From contig JACJXH010000008.1 in NCBI GenBank assembly GCA_020636745.1, positions 115,538 to 179,537 on the forward strand: DNA of 64,000 nucleotides, given 5' to 3'. This DNA comes from Lentimicrobiaceae bacterium. GTDB lineage: Bacteria > Bacteroidota > Bacteroidia > Bacteroidales > Lentimicrobiaceae. Position numbers and translations under genes: made by a program. Positions 53,752 to 62,777 of the stretch are shown here, piece by piece. Each line of letters begins with the position of its first letter. Position 1 is the first letter of the stretch. A model generated the notes under the pieces. That model searched no databases. It saw only the letters and a program-made list of their open reading frames with translations, and was not told where the DNA came from.

Positions 53752-54885
53752 TTAACGGTCAATGTCGGGTATTACCAGGTCGAAGGTTGACATGATGGCA
53801 ACCAGGTCGGCAATTTTCCATCCTTTGGCAATGTGATTGATTGCGAAAAGATTTGAAAATCCCGGGGAACGGAATTTTACACGGTAAGGATTTTTCTTGC
53901 CGTCGGAAGTGATGAATACCCCGAATTCTCCGCGGGCAGTTTCAACACGCTGATAAAATTCTCCTTCGGGCAGTTTTACAACGCCTTTCATTTTTACGGC
54001 ATAATCACCTTCAGGTATATTGTCGATAAGCTGTTCGATAATGCTCATCGATTCCCACATTTCCTGCATGCGCACCTGGTAGCGGGCGTAGGTGTCGCCC
54101 ACATCGCTTAAAATTTCGTTGAAATTAACTTTTGAATAGGCGCTGTATGGCTGGTGTTTGCGCAGGTCGCAGGCAAAACCCGATGCACGGGCAGTGGGGC
54201 CGGTAACGCCGTAAGCAATAGCATCCTCGCGCGAAAGATAGCCCACCCCTTTGGTGCGTTCAGTAAAAATTACATTGCCTGATAACAGCTTATCGTATTC
54301 GGGCAGTTTGGTTTTGAACTTTTTAATGAAAGCTTTGACATCGCGCTGGAAATTAGGGTGAATGTCAAACATCAGCCCGCCGGGAATGCTGTAATTAACA
54401 GTAAGCCTGGCGCCGCAGGTTTCTTCGAAAATATCGAGAATATCTTCGCGGTCGCGCAATCCATAAAAGAAAGTGGTGAGCGCCCCCATATCCATACCCA
54501 TTACACACCACCATAACTGGTGAGAGGCCAAACGGGTAAGTTCGGCCATAATGGTGCGGATGTATTTTACTCTTTCGGGAACCTCAATCTGCAGGGCATT
54601 TTCAACGCAAAGAGCCACCGCTTCGTTGTTCATATGGGCCGAAAGGTAGTCCATGCGATCGGTAAGGTGGCCAATTTGCGGATATGAAAGTGACTCTGCC
54701 ATTTTTTCAATTCCGCTGTGAATGTAACCGATGTGAGGCTGCACATTGTGTACAATTTCGCCCTCGAGTTGAACAAGCAGGCGCAGTACACCATGTGTAC
54801 TCGGATGCTGCGGGCCCATATTAATGAGATATTCATCGGTTTTTATCTCATCAGTGGTAATCATTACTTCTTTAAGCTCAGCCAT
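53752..54885 (-). CDS. nuoD: Complex I subunit D (49-kDa homologue)
   Basis: Quinone-site subunit, 377 residues. The signature is GPQHPSTHGVLRL, with the quinone-binding His in HPSTHG. MDMGALTTFFYGLRDRE and the C-terminal DLVIPDIDR are also conserved. It is separate from NuoC (2-nt gap), not fused as in E. coli. Confidence 0.97.
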   Translation of the reverse strand: MAELKEVMITTDEIKTDEYLINMGPQHPSTHGVLRLLVQLEGEIVHNVQPHIGYIHSGIEKMAESLSYPQIGHLTDRMDYLSAHMNNEAVALCVENALQIEVPERVKYIRTIMAELTRLASHQLWWCVMGMDMGALTTFFYGLRDREDILDIFEETCGARLTVNYSIPGGLMFDIHPNFQRDVKAFIKKFKTKLPEYDKLLSGNVIFTERTKGVGYLSREDAIAYGVTGPTARASGFACDLRKHQPYSAYSKVNFNEILSDVGDTYARYQVRMQEMWESMSIIEQLIDNIPEGDYAVKMKGVVKLPEGEFYQRVETARGEFGVFITSDGKKNPYRVKFRSPGFSNLFAINHIAKGWKIADLVAIMSTFDLVIPDIDR

Positions 54886-54887
54886 GT

Positions 54888-55343
54888 CTATCGGGATACG
54901 ATGTGAATGTCGTCTTTATAATCTTTGCGCAATGGGAAACCCCAGTTTTCGTCAAGAAACAGTCTTCTGAGATCGGGATGATTGCTAAAGGTGATGCCCA
55001 GAAGGTCAAAAGCTTCTCTTTCGTGAAATTCGGCTGTGGGCCAGATGTCGCTCACCGTATCAACCACCGGGTTTTGCCGGTCAGCAGTTTTTACTTTTAC
55101 GACCAGCATATGCTTGTGTGTGGTTGATTCGAGGTGATATACCATTTGCAGATGGTCAGCGTGATCTACGCCGGTAACGCAAATGAGGTAATCAAATGCC
55201 AGATCTTTGTCCTCTTTCAGTTGCACCATAAAATCATGCAGCCGGGCAAGAGGTACAAAAGTCTCAACGTACTGCGCCCCGGTTTTTGTTTCAGCTTGTG
55301 CTTCTTTCTTACCTATGGCAGTTATCAATGCTTCGTTTGTCAT
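54888..55343 (-). CDS. nuoC: Complex I subunit C (30-kDa homologue)
   Basis: Structural subunit of the peripheral arm, 151 residues. The conserved core is HEREAFDLLGITFSNHPDLRRLFL followed by the C-terminal FPLRKDY. It is adjacent to nuoD and part of the same operon. Confidence 0.95.
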   Translation of the reverse strand: MTNEALITAIGKKEAQAETKTGAQYVETFVPLARLHDFMVQLKEDKDLAFDYLICVTGVDHADHLQMVYHLESTTHKHMLVVKVKTADRQNPVVDTVSDIWPTAEFHEREAFDLLGITFSNHPDLRRLFLDENWGFPLRKDYKDDIHIVSR

Positions 55344-55388
55344 CTTGATTTTCAGTTTATTGAAATCACAGTTTGATGCCTGTTTGAT

Positions 55389-55928
55389 TTATTTCTTTTT
55401 CCGTTTCGAGAAATTACGTTCGCGCCGGATTTTTTTCTGTAATTGCATCATTCCATAAAGGAGAGCCTCAGGACGCGGAGGGCAGCCCGGCACATATACA
55501 TCAACCGGTATCACATGGTCGGCACCTTTCACAATAGCATAACTATTGTAATAAAACGGGCCTCCTGAAACAGCACAGGCTCCCATGGCTATCACGTATT
55601 TGGGGTCGGCCATCTGGTCGTAAAGGCGTTTGAGTACCGGCGACATTTTGTAATTGATTGATCCGCTGATGATAATCAGGTCGGCCTGCCGTGGTGTGGC
55701 ACGCGCAACTTCAAAGCCAAAACGGGCCATATCGTGCCGCGATGCGCCTACAGCCATAAACTCAATGGCGCAACAACGCGTTCCGAATGTTAATGGCCAT
55801 AACGAATTAGACCTGGCCCAATTCACCAGGTCATCAAGTTTGGCCAGAATAATGCTTCCCCCTTCGTGCGATTCAATGATTGGATAATCATTGATTTCTA
55901 TGTCTTGTTTCTTTTTGATTATTCCCAT
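55389..55928 (-). CDS. nuoB: Complex I subunit B (N2 4Fe-4S cluster)
   Basis: Holds the N2 cluster that reduces quinone. The tandem cysteines are TRCCAIEFM (Cys52, Cys53), and the other two are GACAVSGG (Cys118) and VPGCPPRPEA (Cys149). 179 residues. Its start overlaps the end of nuoA by 10 nt, so the two are translationally coupled. Confidence 0.97.
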   Translation of the reverse strand: MGIIKKKQDIEINDYPIIESHEGGSIILAKLDDLVNWARSNSLWPLTFGTRCCAIEFMAVGASRHDMARFGFEVARATPRQADLIIISGSINYKMSPVLKRLYDQMADPKYVIAMGACAVSGGPFYYNSYAIVKGADHVIPVDVYVPGCPPRPEALLYGMMQLQKKIRRERNFSKRKKK

Positions 55929-56269
55929 TTCAATGCATGTTTTTTCCAGCCGTAAAGCAGGCCTAGTCCGAGAATGGTGAAGAATATACCAATTTCAATA
56001 AATGCCGAAATGCCTGTTTCGCGCATCACCGTAGCCCAGGGAAACACAAAAACCGTTTCAACATCGAAAATCAGAAACAAGATGGCAAACAGGTAATAAC
56101 CCACCGTGTACTGGAGCCAAGAGCCGCCTATGGTTTCAATTCCACATTCATAAGGTTCAAATTTTGCCGGGTTGGATGACGTGGGCGGAACAAATGTGGA
56201 AAATAATAACGCTCCTCCAACTAGTACCACTCCTACAATGAAAAACAAAACGAGTGACTGACTGTCCAT
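55919..56269 (-). CDS. nuoA: Complex I subunit A
   Basis: Three-helix membrane subunit, 116 residues, first gene of the operon. The conserved loop is NPAKFEPYECGIETIGGSW, and FLIFDVETVFVFPWA follows. Its gene starts the nuoABCDHIJKLMN order, with no nuoE, F or G anywhere in the run. Confidence 0.96.
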   Translation of the reverse strand: MDSQSLVLFFIVGVVLVGGALLFSTFVPPTSSNPAKFEPYECGIETIGGSWLQYTVGYYLFAILFLIFDVETVFVFPWATVMRETGISAFIEIGIFFTILGLGLLYGWKKHALKWE

Positions 56270-56308
56270 GTTTATAAGATATTTAAGTATCTATATTTGT
56301 CGAGGCGA

Positions 56309-56316
56309 CAAATGTA
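56309..56316 (-). promoter_or_regulatory. -7 box for the nuo operon
   Basis: Minus-strand TACATTTG, an exact TANNTTTG match 40 nt before nuoA. No convincing -33 TTG. The rest of the divergent gap (56317-56543) shows no gene. Confidence 0.5.
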
Positions 56317-56543
56317 TGAATTGTGATCTTTTGTTTGGAGCATTTTCTTTTTTGTACCTTAATTTATAATGTTTCAAAATAAAGGACTTGATTCTGCTCA
56401 AAACACGCCGGCAAATTTAGAGCGATATTTTTAAAGATATCCGAATTCCGGACTCTTATTTTTTATGGTTTTGCAAGCCGTTTGAGTTTCAGTATGTTTT
56501 GTTAAAGATTTCATAATTTTTCACATGTTAACTGCTTAATGCT

Positions 56544-56551
56544 TATTTTTG
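56544..56551 (+). promoter_or_regulatory. -7 box for the HYC_CC_PP gene
   Basis: TATTTTTG, an exact TANNTTTG match 20 nt before the ATG at 56571. Confidence 0.5.
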
Positions 56552-56570
56552 TGGCCAGCTTAAAAAAACA

Positions 56571-57029
56571 ATGAAAGTACTGATAAGAAATATAGCGGTG
56601 TTGCTGGTGTTGGTTGCATTTTTGCTGCCTTCAACCGGCGTGCTTGTTTTTCTTCATCATTGTAAGTCAAAAGGTACGATACAGGCGAGCCTTGATGGTT
56701 CAAATACATGTTGCAAAACCCGCAGTTCATTGTTTAAAGCCACCGAACCTGATGTTTGTGCCCTGGCTCATGAAAATCACTGCACCCATCATTCATTTCT
56801 GGCTCAGGAGACCTGCTGCGACGATACCCATTTTTATGTTAAAATAAACATGGAGTACCTGTCGGAAATGTCACAGAGTTTTCAGGCAAATGTATTTGCG
56901 ATTGAGCTGCCGGGTGTACCCGAAATTCATCCTGTTTATTTAGCTGATCTTCCTCCCGGTATCATACCCGATTGGCCTGTGCCTCCCGATATCGGTACTT
57001 ATTTAAAGGTATCTTCTCTCCGCTTATAA
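56571..57029 (+). CDS. HYC_CC_PP family exported protein
   Basis: 152 residues with a signal peptide or membrane anchor (NIAVLLVLVAFLLPSTGVLV). Family hallmarks are a His-Cys pair (LHHCKSKG), paired cysteines (TCCKTR; ETCCDD) and a Pro-rich C-terminus (LPPGIIPDWPVPPDIG). It is followed by a TonB receptor and an HMA protein, so metal handling is likely by context. Its function is not established as far as I know. Confidence 0.8.
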   Translation: MKVLIRNIAVLLVLVAFLLPSTGVLVFLHHCKSKGTIQASLDGSNTCCKTRSSLFKATEPDVCALAHENHCTHHSFLAQETCCDDTHFYVKINMEYLSEMSQSFQANVFAIELPGVPEIHPVYLADLPPGIIPDWPVPPDIGTYLKVSSLRL

Positions 57030-57116
57030 ATCTCACCATTTGTATTCAGCAGGAATGCAGATGCTGCATGCCTGTGTTTTGATTTTTCTACCAAATTCTA
57101 CAAATGCTGAGATATT

Positions 57117-59351
57117 ATGAAAACTAAAACTATTGCATTTTGCATGGCATTATTGCTGTGCGGATTAAATCAGATTTTTGCCCAACAAACATTGAAGGGT
57201 AAAGTGCGCGAAAGCGACGCCAACGGAAAACTTGTTCCGCTCCCTTACGCCAATATCCACTGGCTGGGCACCCAACTGGGGACTGTGGCCGATGATGACG
57301 GACGTTTTTCGTTGAAAAAACCTGAAGCAGCCCAACCCAAACTGGTGGTGAGTTTTGTGGGTTATCTGAATGATACCATTCTTATTCCAGGCAATCAGTC
57401 ATCTATTGAGGTGGTATTGCTAAAAGGCAGCCAGCTTGGCCAGGTTGAAGTAAAAGAGCGCATGGCCGGCAGTTTTATTTCGTCTATTAAACCAATTAAA
57501 ACAGAGGTGATTACCACTGCCGGGCTTCAGAAACTGGCCTGTTGCAATTTGTCAGAAAGTTTTGAAAATAATGCGACTGTTGATGTCGGTTTTTCTGATG
57601 CGGTAACCGGAGCCAAACAAATTCAAATGCTTGGGCTGGCCGGTGTGTACAGTCAGCTTATGGTGGAGAATATTCCATTTACACGCGGGCTGGGATCGGC
57701 TTTCGGACTTACCTATATTCCGGGCACCTGGATGGAATCTATTCAAATTTCGAAAGGTACATCGTCGGTGGTGAATGGATATGAATCAACCACCGGGCAG
57801 ATTAATGCCGAGTTCAGGAAACCCTGGGATACCGATAAGTTTTTTTTGAATGTGTATGGAAATAATGAAGGCCGCCTTGAGGTAAATACCCATGCGTCAA
57901 AAGTGATTAAAGATGATAAACTCAGTACTATGGTGCTGGCGCATGCATCAACCCAGATGAGCCGGATAGATATGAATGATGATGGTTTTCTCGATCAGCC
58001 ACTTTCGAAACAGATAAATGTTTCGAATCGATGGAGTTACGAGAAACATGGTGTTACTGAATCAAAATTCGGGGTTAATTTTTTGTACGACGAACGCAAT
58101 GGCGGACAGCTTATTGGCATGAACACCGATGAAGCCATAGCCAACGGCCATTATGTGATGAAGGTGATTACCAAAAGAGCCCAGGTTTACGACAAAACAG
58201 GTTTTATTTTCAAAAATATGGCCAATACCAGCCTGGGTTTGATTTTTAGTGGCTTGTATCATGATCAGGAGTCGGTTTTTGGCCGTTCTGACTACAACGC
58301 CAGGCAGCTGGGTTTTTATGGCAATGCTATTTTCCAGTCGCAGATTGGTAATCAGGCACATACATATAATGCCGGAGTGAGTTTTATGTATGATGATTTT
58401 GATGAATCGTTCCGCGATACAACCTTCAACAGGGTTGAATCGGTTCCGGGTGTTTTTGCGCAATACACTTATAATCCGAACGAGAAGCTCAGTTTAATTG
58501 CCGGCATTAGGGTTGATCATCACAATAAGTATGGCACCATTGTTACACCGCGCTTTCATTTTAAGGTGAACCTTTTCGAGCATACCGTTTTGCGCGGCTC
58601 GGTGGGTAAAGGTTATCGCAGTGCCGCGGTGCTGGCCGAAAATTCAGGTATGTTGCTCAGCTCCCGTCAGTTGGTGTTCCGCGAAGATTTTCGCATGGAG
58701 GAGGCCCTTAACTTTGGCTTAAACATAACGCAAACCATTCCGCTCAGCGAGAAGAGAAATGTAGTGCTGTCGGCCGATTACTATCGTACTGATTTTGTGA
58801 ATCAGGTTATTATTGACCTGGATCAGTCAGCCGATCGTATTGTGATTTATAACCTTGATGGCGAATCCTATTCCAACAGTTTTCAGTTTAATGCTGAAGC
58901 AGGTCTTTTTGAAAGGTTTGATGTGACTGCCGCATACAGGCTGAACGATACACGGGTTACTACCGCCGGCGAGTTGCGCGAAAGGCCTCTGGTGAGCAGG
59001 CATAAAGGATTGCTTACCCTGTCGTATGCCACCCGTTTTGAAAAGTGGAAGTTTGATTTTACGGGCCAGTATAATGGCAAAACCCGTTTGCCGCTGGGCG
59101 TCAATTTTCCTGAAGACAGTGGTTATGAAAATGGCTATTCGCCCGATTACATAACCATTCATACGCAGGTTACACGTAAGTTTAAGAAATGGGATGCATA
59201 CCTTGGGGTCGAAAACCTTACCGGTTATACACAAAAGCACCCGATTCTGGGCTACGAGGCTCCGTTTGATCCGGGATTTGACGCTGGTGTTATCTGGGGG
59301 CCGTTGCTTGGCAGAATGGTTTATGCAGGCATCAGATATGCCATTAAGTAA
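57117..59351 (+). CDS. TonB-dependent receptor with N-terminal carboxypeptidase-D-like domain
   Basis: Outer-membrane receptor, 744 residues, signal peptide ending LNQIFAQQ. A regulatory-like beta-sandwich domain (LKGKVRESDANGKLVPLPYA) precedes the plug. A Cys pair in LQKLACCNLSESFEN is a notable feature of the plug, possibly a metal ligand. The barrel ends with VYAGIRYAIK, whose last residue is not Phe. It has no SusD partner. It sits between HYC_CC_PP and HMA genes, so a metal substrate (such as copper) is a reasonable guess only. Confidence 0.9.
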   Translation: MKTKTIAFCMALLLCGLNQIFAQQTLKGKVRESDANGKLVPLPYANIHWLGTQLGTVADDDGRFSLKKPEAAQPKLVVSFVGYLNDTILIPGNQSSIEVVLLKGSQLGQVEVKERMAGSFISSIKPIKTEVITTAGLQKLACCNLSESFENNATVDVGFSDAVTGAKQIQMLGLAGVYSQLMVENIPFTRGLGSAFGLTYIPGTWMESIQISKGTSSVVNGYESTTGQINAEFRKPWDTDKFFLNVYGNNEGRLEVNTHASKVIKDDKLSTMVLAHASTQMSRIDMNDDGFLDQPLSKQINVSNRWSYEKHGVTESKFGVNFLYDERNGGQLIGMNTDEAIANGHYVMKVITKRAQVYDKTGFIFKNMANTSLGLIFSGLYHDQESVFGRSDYNARQLGFYGNAIFQSQIGNQAHTYNAGVSFMYDDFDESFRDTTFNRVESVPGVFAQYTYNPNEKLSLIAGIRVDHHNKYGTIVTPRFHFKVNLFEHTVLRGSVGKGYRSAAVLAENSGMLLSSRQLVFREDFRMEEALNFGLNITQTIPLSEKRNVVLSADYYRTDFVNQVIIDLDQSADRIVIYNLDGESYSNSFQFNAEAGLFERFDVTAAYRLNDTRVTTAGELRERPLVSRHKGLLTLSYATRFEKWKFDFTGQYNGKTRLPLGVNFPEDSGYENGYSPDYITIHTQVTRKFKKWDAYLGVENLTGYTQKHPILGYEAPFDPGFDAGVIWGPLLGRMVYAGIRYAIK

Positions 59352-59497
59352 AAGTCAAAGCAGGCCCAGGGCTATTCATTCCGAAAAGGTGATGTCCGGA
59401 TACCGAAGCCTGCCCGTTGTTCAGAATAGTCAGCGAAAGCCTGTTTCGATGATTCACAACTATTAAAATAAAGTATTCATCTTAAATCAGAAAAAAA

Positions 59498-59872
59498 ATG
59501 AAAAAGATCACTTCGTTCATGATGACCCTGATGGTGGTTATGCTGAGTGGCCAGCTTGCGGCCCAGGCTCCCAAAACAGCCGAACTTGAAATTAAAACTT
59601 CAGCACAATGCAATATGTGCAAGGAAACCATAGAGAAGGCTATGGCTTTTGAAAAGGGCGTAACCAAAGCCAATCTTGATGTGGAGACCAAAATTCTGAA
59701 GGTTACATATAAAGTGGCAAAAACTACCCCTGAAGCTATACGCAAGGCAGTTTCAGAAGTGGGTTACGATGCTGATGATGTAGCTGCCGACCCAAAGGCA
59801 TACGCCAACCTTTCTGATTGCTGTAAAAAGCCCGAAGATCGTGAGTTTGATCATTCCGGCCATCAACACTAA
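59498..59872 (+). CDS. Exported heavy-metal-associated (HMA) domain protein
   Basis: 124 residues. Signal peptide MTLMVVMLSGQLAAQA, then an HMA domain with the metal motif QCNMCKET (CxxC). The C-terminal tail is Cys/His-rich (DCCKKPEDREF, HSGHQH), a possible second metal site. It is a probable periplasmic metal chaperone, likely Cu(I) by family. It follows the TonB receptor by 146 nt, on the same strand. Confidence 0.88.
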   Translation: MKKITSFMMTLMVVMLSGQLAAQAPKTAELEIKTSAQCNMCKETIEKAMAFEKGVTKANLDVETKILKVTYKVAKTTPEAIRKAVSEVGYDADDVAADPKAYANLSDCCKKPEDREFDHSGHQH

Positions 59873-59902
59873 GTCTGAATTTGATGTCAGAGGCTGATTG
59901 AT

Positions 59903-60388
59903 TTATCTGTCAGCCGGAGCCGACAAGTGGGTTTGCAACATCACCCAGTTGCCGGCTCTTTTTTCAAGAAAACCGGTAAACCTCAGGTTACTATACTCAA
60001 TGGCCTTGTCGCCGTTGGTGTAGTTATATTGCAGAAATTCTGAAAACCAGGCTGTCTGGCACTGGGGGTGGACATAAATTTCGATGTCGCGGCTTGAGAT
60101 AAAAGTGTCTTCAAAACGTTCAAATTGTTGGGCAAATTTCTGTTCAACAGCATTGAATCCTTTGAAAACATCGTGTTCGTCGGTGCCAAGGCTTAACACT
60201 GCACTGTCATTGGCCCATAATTCGCTGATGAGCGACAGATTATGCGCTTCATTGGCTATGATGTATTTCTGCAGCATCATTTTAATGGCCTCTTTCTCGG
60301 CTTTTACATCGCACACGGGGGCTTGTTCCTGTTTGCAGGCACTGAGTCCAGCCATGATTACCACAAGTATGAGCGCTATTTTTTTCAT
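59903..60388 (-). CDS. SnoaL/DUF4440-like lipoprotein
   Basis: 161 residues. Lipobox LSAC at the end of the signal peptide. The rest is a cone-shaped alpha+beta fold of the NTF2/SnoaL superfamily (IKMMLQKYIIANEAHNLSL; ELWANDSAVLSLGTDE; RFTGFLEKRAGNWVMLQTHLS). Such proteins often bind small ligands or act as isomerase-like enzymes; no activity can be assigned. The gene converges on the HMA gene. Confidence 0.8.
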   Translation of the reverse strand: MKKIALILVVIMAGLSACKQEQAPVCDVKAEKEAIKMMLQKYIIANEAHNLSLISELWANDSAVLSLGTDEHDVFKGFNAVEQKFAQQFERFEDTFISSRDIEIYVHPQCQTAWFSEFLQYNYTNGDKAIEYSNLRFTGFLEKRAGNWVMLQTHLSAPADR

Positions 60389-60604
60389 GATATTCCCGTT
60401 TTAAAAATGAATTACATCGTTGAATTGCATGACCAATGTAGTTAATTTTTAGGAAAATAGCAATGAACAAAGGCATTTTCTTTTTGCATACAGCAAGGGT
60501 GGCCCAGGTTTTTTGGGGCAAGCCTCAGGATGTAATCGAATATGAATTTTGCCTAAGATGACAGTTCTCGCAAAGAGGCCGGAGTCATTTGTATGCTTAG
60601 AGAT

Positions 60605-61606
60605 TCAGGCATCAATCAAATTGACAAACACTCTTCCCTTTATTTTGCCTTTCAGCATGAGATCAATGTTTTCGGGAAGTTCGTTCAGGCTGATTTCGTG
60701 GCTGATACTTGTGAGCATCTCAGGCCGCCAGTCGTCGGCCAGTTTGTCCCATATGTATTTGCGCAACGGCATAGGGCAGGTGGCCGAATCAATGCCCAGC
60801 AGGTTGATGCCATTAAGGATAAACGGAAAAACACTGGTTTCAAATTCGGGTGAGAGGGCGTTGCCGCATGAGGCTACATTGCCATGCCGCTGACAGGCCC
60901 TGATGGCGGTTGATAATATGTTGCCCCCTACGGTATCAATGGCTCCTGCCCAGCGTGGCCGCAGCAACAGTTTGCCGCTTTGGTCGTTGGTTTCGGTGCG
61001 GTCGATAATGGTTTCGGCGCCAAGCTGATGAAAATACCCGGCTTCATGGGTTTTGCCGGTGGCTGCAATGACTTTGTATCCCGATTGGCTAAGTATGTTG
61101 ATGGCCAGACTTCCCAGACCTCCGCCTGCACCGGTTACCAGCACAGGGCCCTGGTCGGGATGCTGCCCGTTTAATTCCATTTTATAAATAGCCAGTGCTG
61201 CAGTAAAGCCAGCTGTGCCGAGCATCATGCTTTCTCTGAAACCCAGCCCTTCGGGAAGTGGCATGACCCATTCGCCCGGTACCTGTATGTATTGGCCGAA
61301 TCCTCCGGGGGTGTTCATGCCCAAATCGTAGCTGCATACCAGCACCTTGTCGCCTTTCTGTATTTGAGGATTGGCTGAATATACCACCGTTCCGCAGGAG
61401 TCGATGCCCGGCGTGTGCGGATATTTGCGTGTGATGCCCCGGTTGCCGGTGGCCGAAAGGGCGTCCTTGTAATTGAGCGAAGAATAATGCACCTTAACCA
61501 AGACCTCGTTGGCGGGCAAAGAGGCAAGCTTAAGTTCTTTAAGCGCTGGTTTTACTTCGCCATCAATTTCTTCTGCTACCAGTGCGCGATAGGTTTCGGG
61601 TTGCAT
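60605..61606 (-). CDS. YhdH/YhfP-family quinone oxidoreductase (zinc-free MDR)
   Basis: NADPH-dependent medium-chain dehydrogenase/reductase, 333 residues. The GroES-like N-domain starts with YRALVAEEIDGEVKPALKEL. The Rossmann motif is VTGAGGGLGSLAINIL, and the cofactor domain continues with VIAATGKTHEAG. It lacks the catalytic zinc cysteines of alcohol dehydrogenases. It is immediately downstream of a thioredoxin-fold gene (9-nt gap), so they are cotranscribed. Substrate unknown; acrylyl-CoA reductase activity is known for some family members. Confidence 0.9.
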   Translation of the reverse strand: MQPETYRALVAEEIDGEVKPALKELKLASLPANEVLVKVHYSSLNYKDALSATGNRGITRKYPHTPGIDSCGTVVYSANPQIQKGDKVLVCSYDLGMNTPGGFGQYIQVPGEWVMPLPEGLGFRESMMLGTAGFTAALAIYKMELNGQHPDQGPVLVTGAGGGLGSLAINILSQSGYKVIAATGKTHEAGYFHQLGAETIIDRTETNDQSGKLLLRPRWAGAIDTVGGNILSTAIRACQRHGNVASCGNALSPEFETSVFPFILNGINLLGIDSATCPMPLRKYIWDKLADDWRPEMLTSISHEISLNELPENIDLMLKGKIKGRVFVNLIDA

Positions 61607-61615
61607 TTTACTGAT

Positions 61616-62167
61616 TTATTTAGTTTTGGAATAATCGGCCCACGACATCTTCAGGTACGACCCGTCGCCATAAAAATTTAGCAGAGGCAGCAGCTCTTCA
61701 GGGGTTTTGTACCCTTTCATTTTGTATGTCCAGTCACTGTTTTTGTCAAGAATCACGTAAGAGGGGTAGAGCAGTTCATTTTTGAGCAGCGCCAGGGCCA
61801 GCTTGTGGGTCGATTTTGCCCTTTCGGGATTGGCATTTACAAATTCCTGATCTTTAAAGTAAACAGGTTCTTTTTGTTCGGCATTGAACTTAACGGCATA
61901 GTATTTTTTGTTGATGTAGGCCACAACCCCGGGATTGGTAAAGGTTTCAGCATCCATTTTTTTACACCAGCCACACCAGTCGGTATACAGGTCGATAAAA
62001 ATCATTTTGGGTTTTCTCTCATTCAGGGTAATGGCTTCCTCAAAGCTCATCCATTTGATACCATCAGAAGTTTTGTCTTCGGTTGTTTTTTTCTGAGCAA
62101 GAGCTGCCTGCGATATAAAAAGAACAGCGATAAGCAGCAGCCACAATTTTGTTGATGTAAATTTCAT
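61616..62167 (-). CDS. Secreted thioredoxin-fold protein
   Basis: 183 residues. Signal peptide LLLIAVLFISQAALAQ. The thioredoxin active site is TDWCGWCKKMD, with a CxxC in the common W-C-x-x-C-K frame. It is likely a periplasmic oxidoreductase or a DUF255-like redox protein. It forms an operon with the YhdH-type oxidoreductase below it. Partners and redox direction cannot be told. Confidence 0.85.
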   Translation of the reverse strand: MKFTSTKLWLLLIAVLFISQAALAQKKTTEDKTSDGIKWMSFEEAITLNERKPKMIFIDLYTDWCGWCKKMDAETFTNPGVVAYINKKYYAVKFNAEQKEPVYFKDQEFVNANPERAKSTHKLALALLKNELLYPSYVILDKNSDWTYKMKGYKTPEELLPLLNFYGDGSYLKMSWADYSKTK

Positions 62168-62777
62168 AAAAAGGCGCGTGTTATTTCAGTGCCCAAAGAT
62201 AGTCATTTGTTTTTTGCAGGCGACACAAGGCCGAAGATGCCGCTGTAATTTTGCTGCGCACATGGGTGGCGAAAAGGGCAGGGCAGGACCGGATATAACA
62301 GGCTTATATTTCCCGGAGCAAACCCAATTCCTGTTGTTGTGGTTCGTATTAAATGCGAACCAGAGGTTAAAATACAAATAACAGAATGGCAATGAAATTG
62401 ATTTAAAAGAAAGGTGGCAACACTGTCAGAAAGTCTTTATAAAGGCAGCGTTATTGGTTAGTTGCATTTGTGAAACTCAGACATGAAAGTGGAAATAGGT
62501 TTTATCCGGAATAAAAATCAAGCGGTTCGAAAATTTATTTTTTTTAGTAGTTGATGGCCTGAATATAATTTTTATAAATTTACTTTTATTTTATTCGTCG
62601 TGAACGCCTGGTTATTTACAAATGTGACTGACGGGGCGGAGCTGTGAAAGAAGGTAAAGAATTTGATTGAGATTGTGTCCATGAAATTGTTGAGGTTATT
62701 TTATTTAATTGACATGGCAAGATCAGGTAAAAAATGGAGAGCTAGTCTAAAATACGTCTAATCAACAATCTAAAAAA
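62168..62777. other. 610-bp gap before the recombinase, with a short possible ORF
   Basis: No gene of ordinary size. Sequence is AT-rich, with runs of A and T increasing toward 62580. A short frame at 62681-62761 encodes 26 residues and ends 16 nt before the recombinase ATG. It lacks codon support, so I do not call it a gene. No clear promoter for the recombinase was found. Confidence 0.4.

Noticed and set aside
62681..62761. Small leader-peptide gene before the recombinase
   Set aside because: 26 codons without ribosome-binding site or homology that I can recognise; kept only as a remark on the gap.
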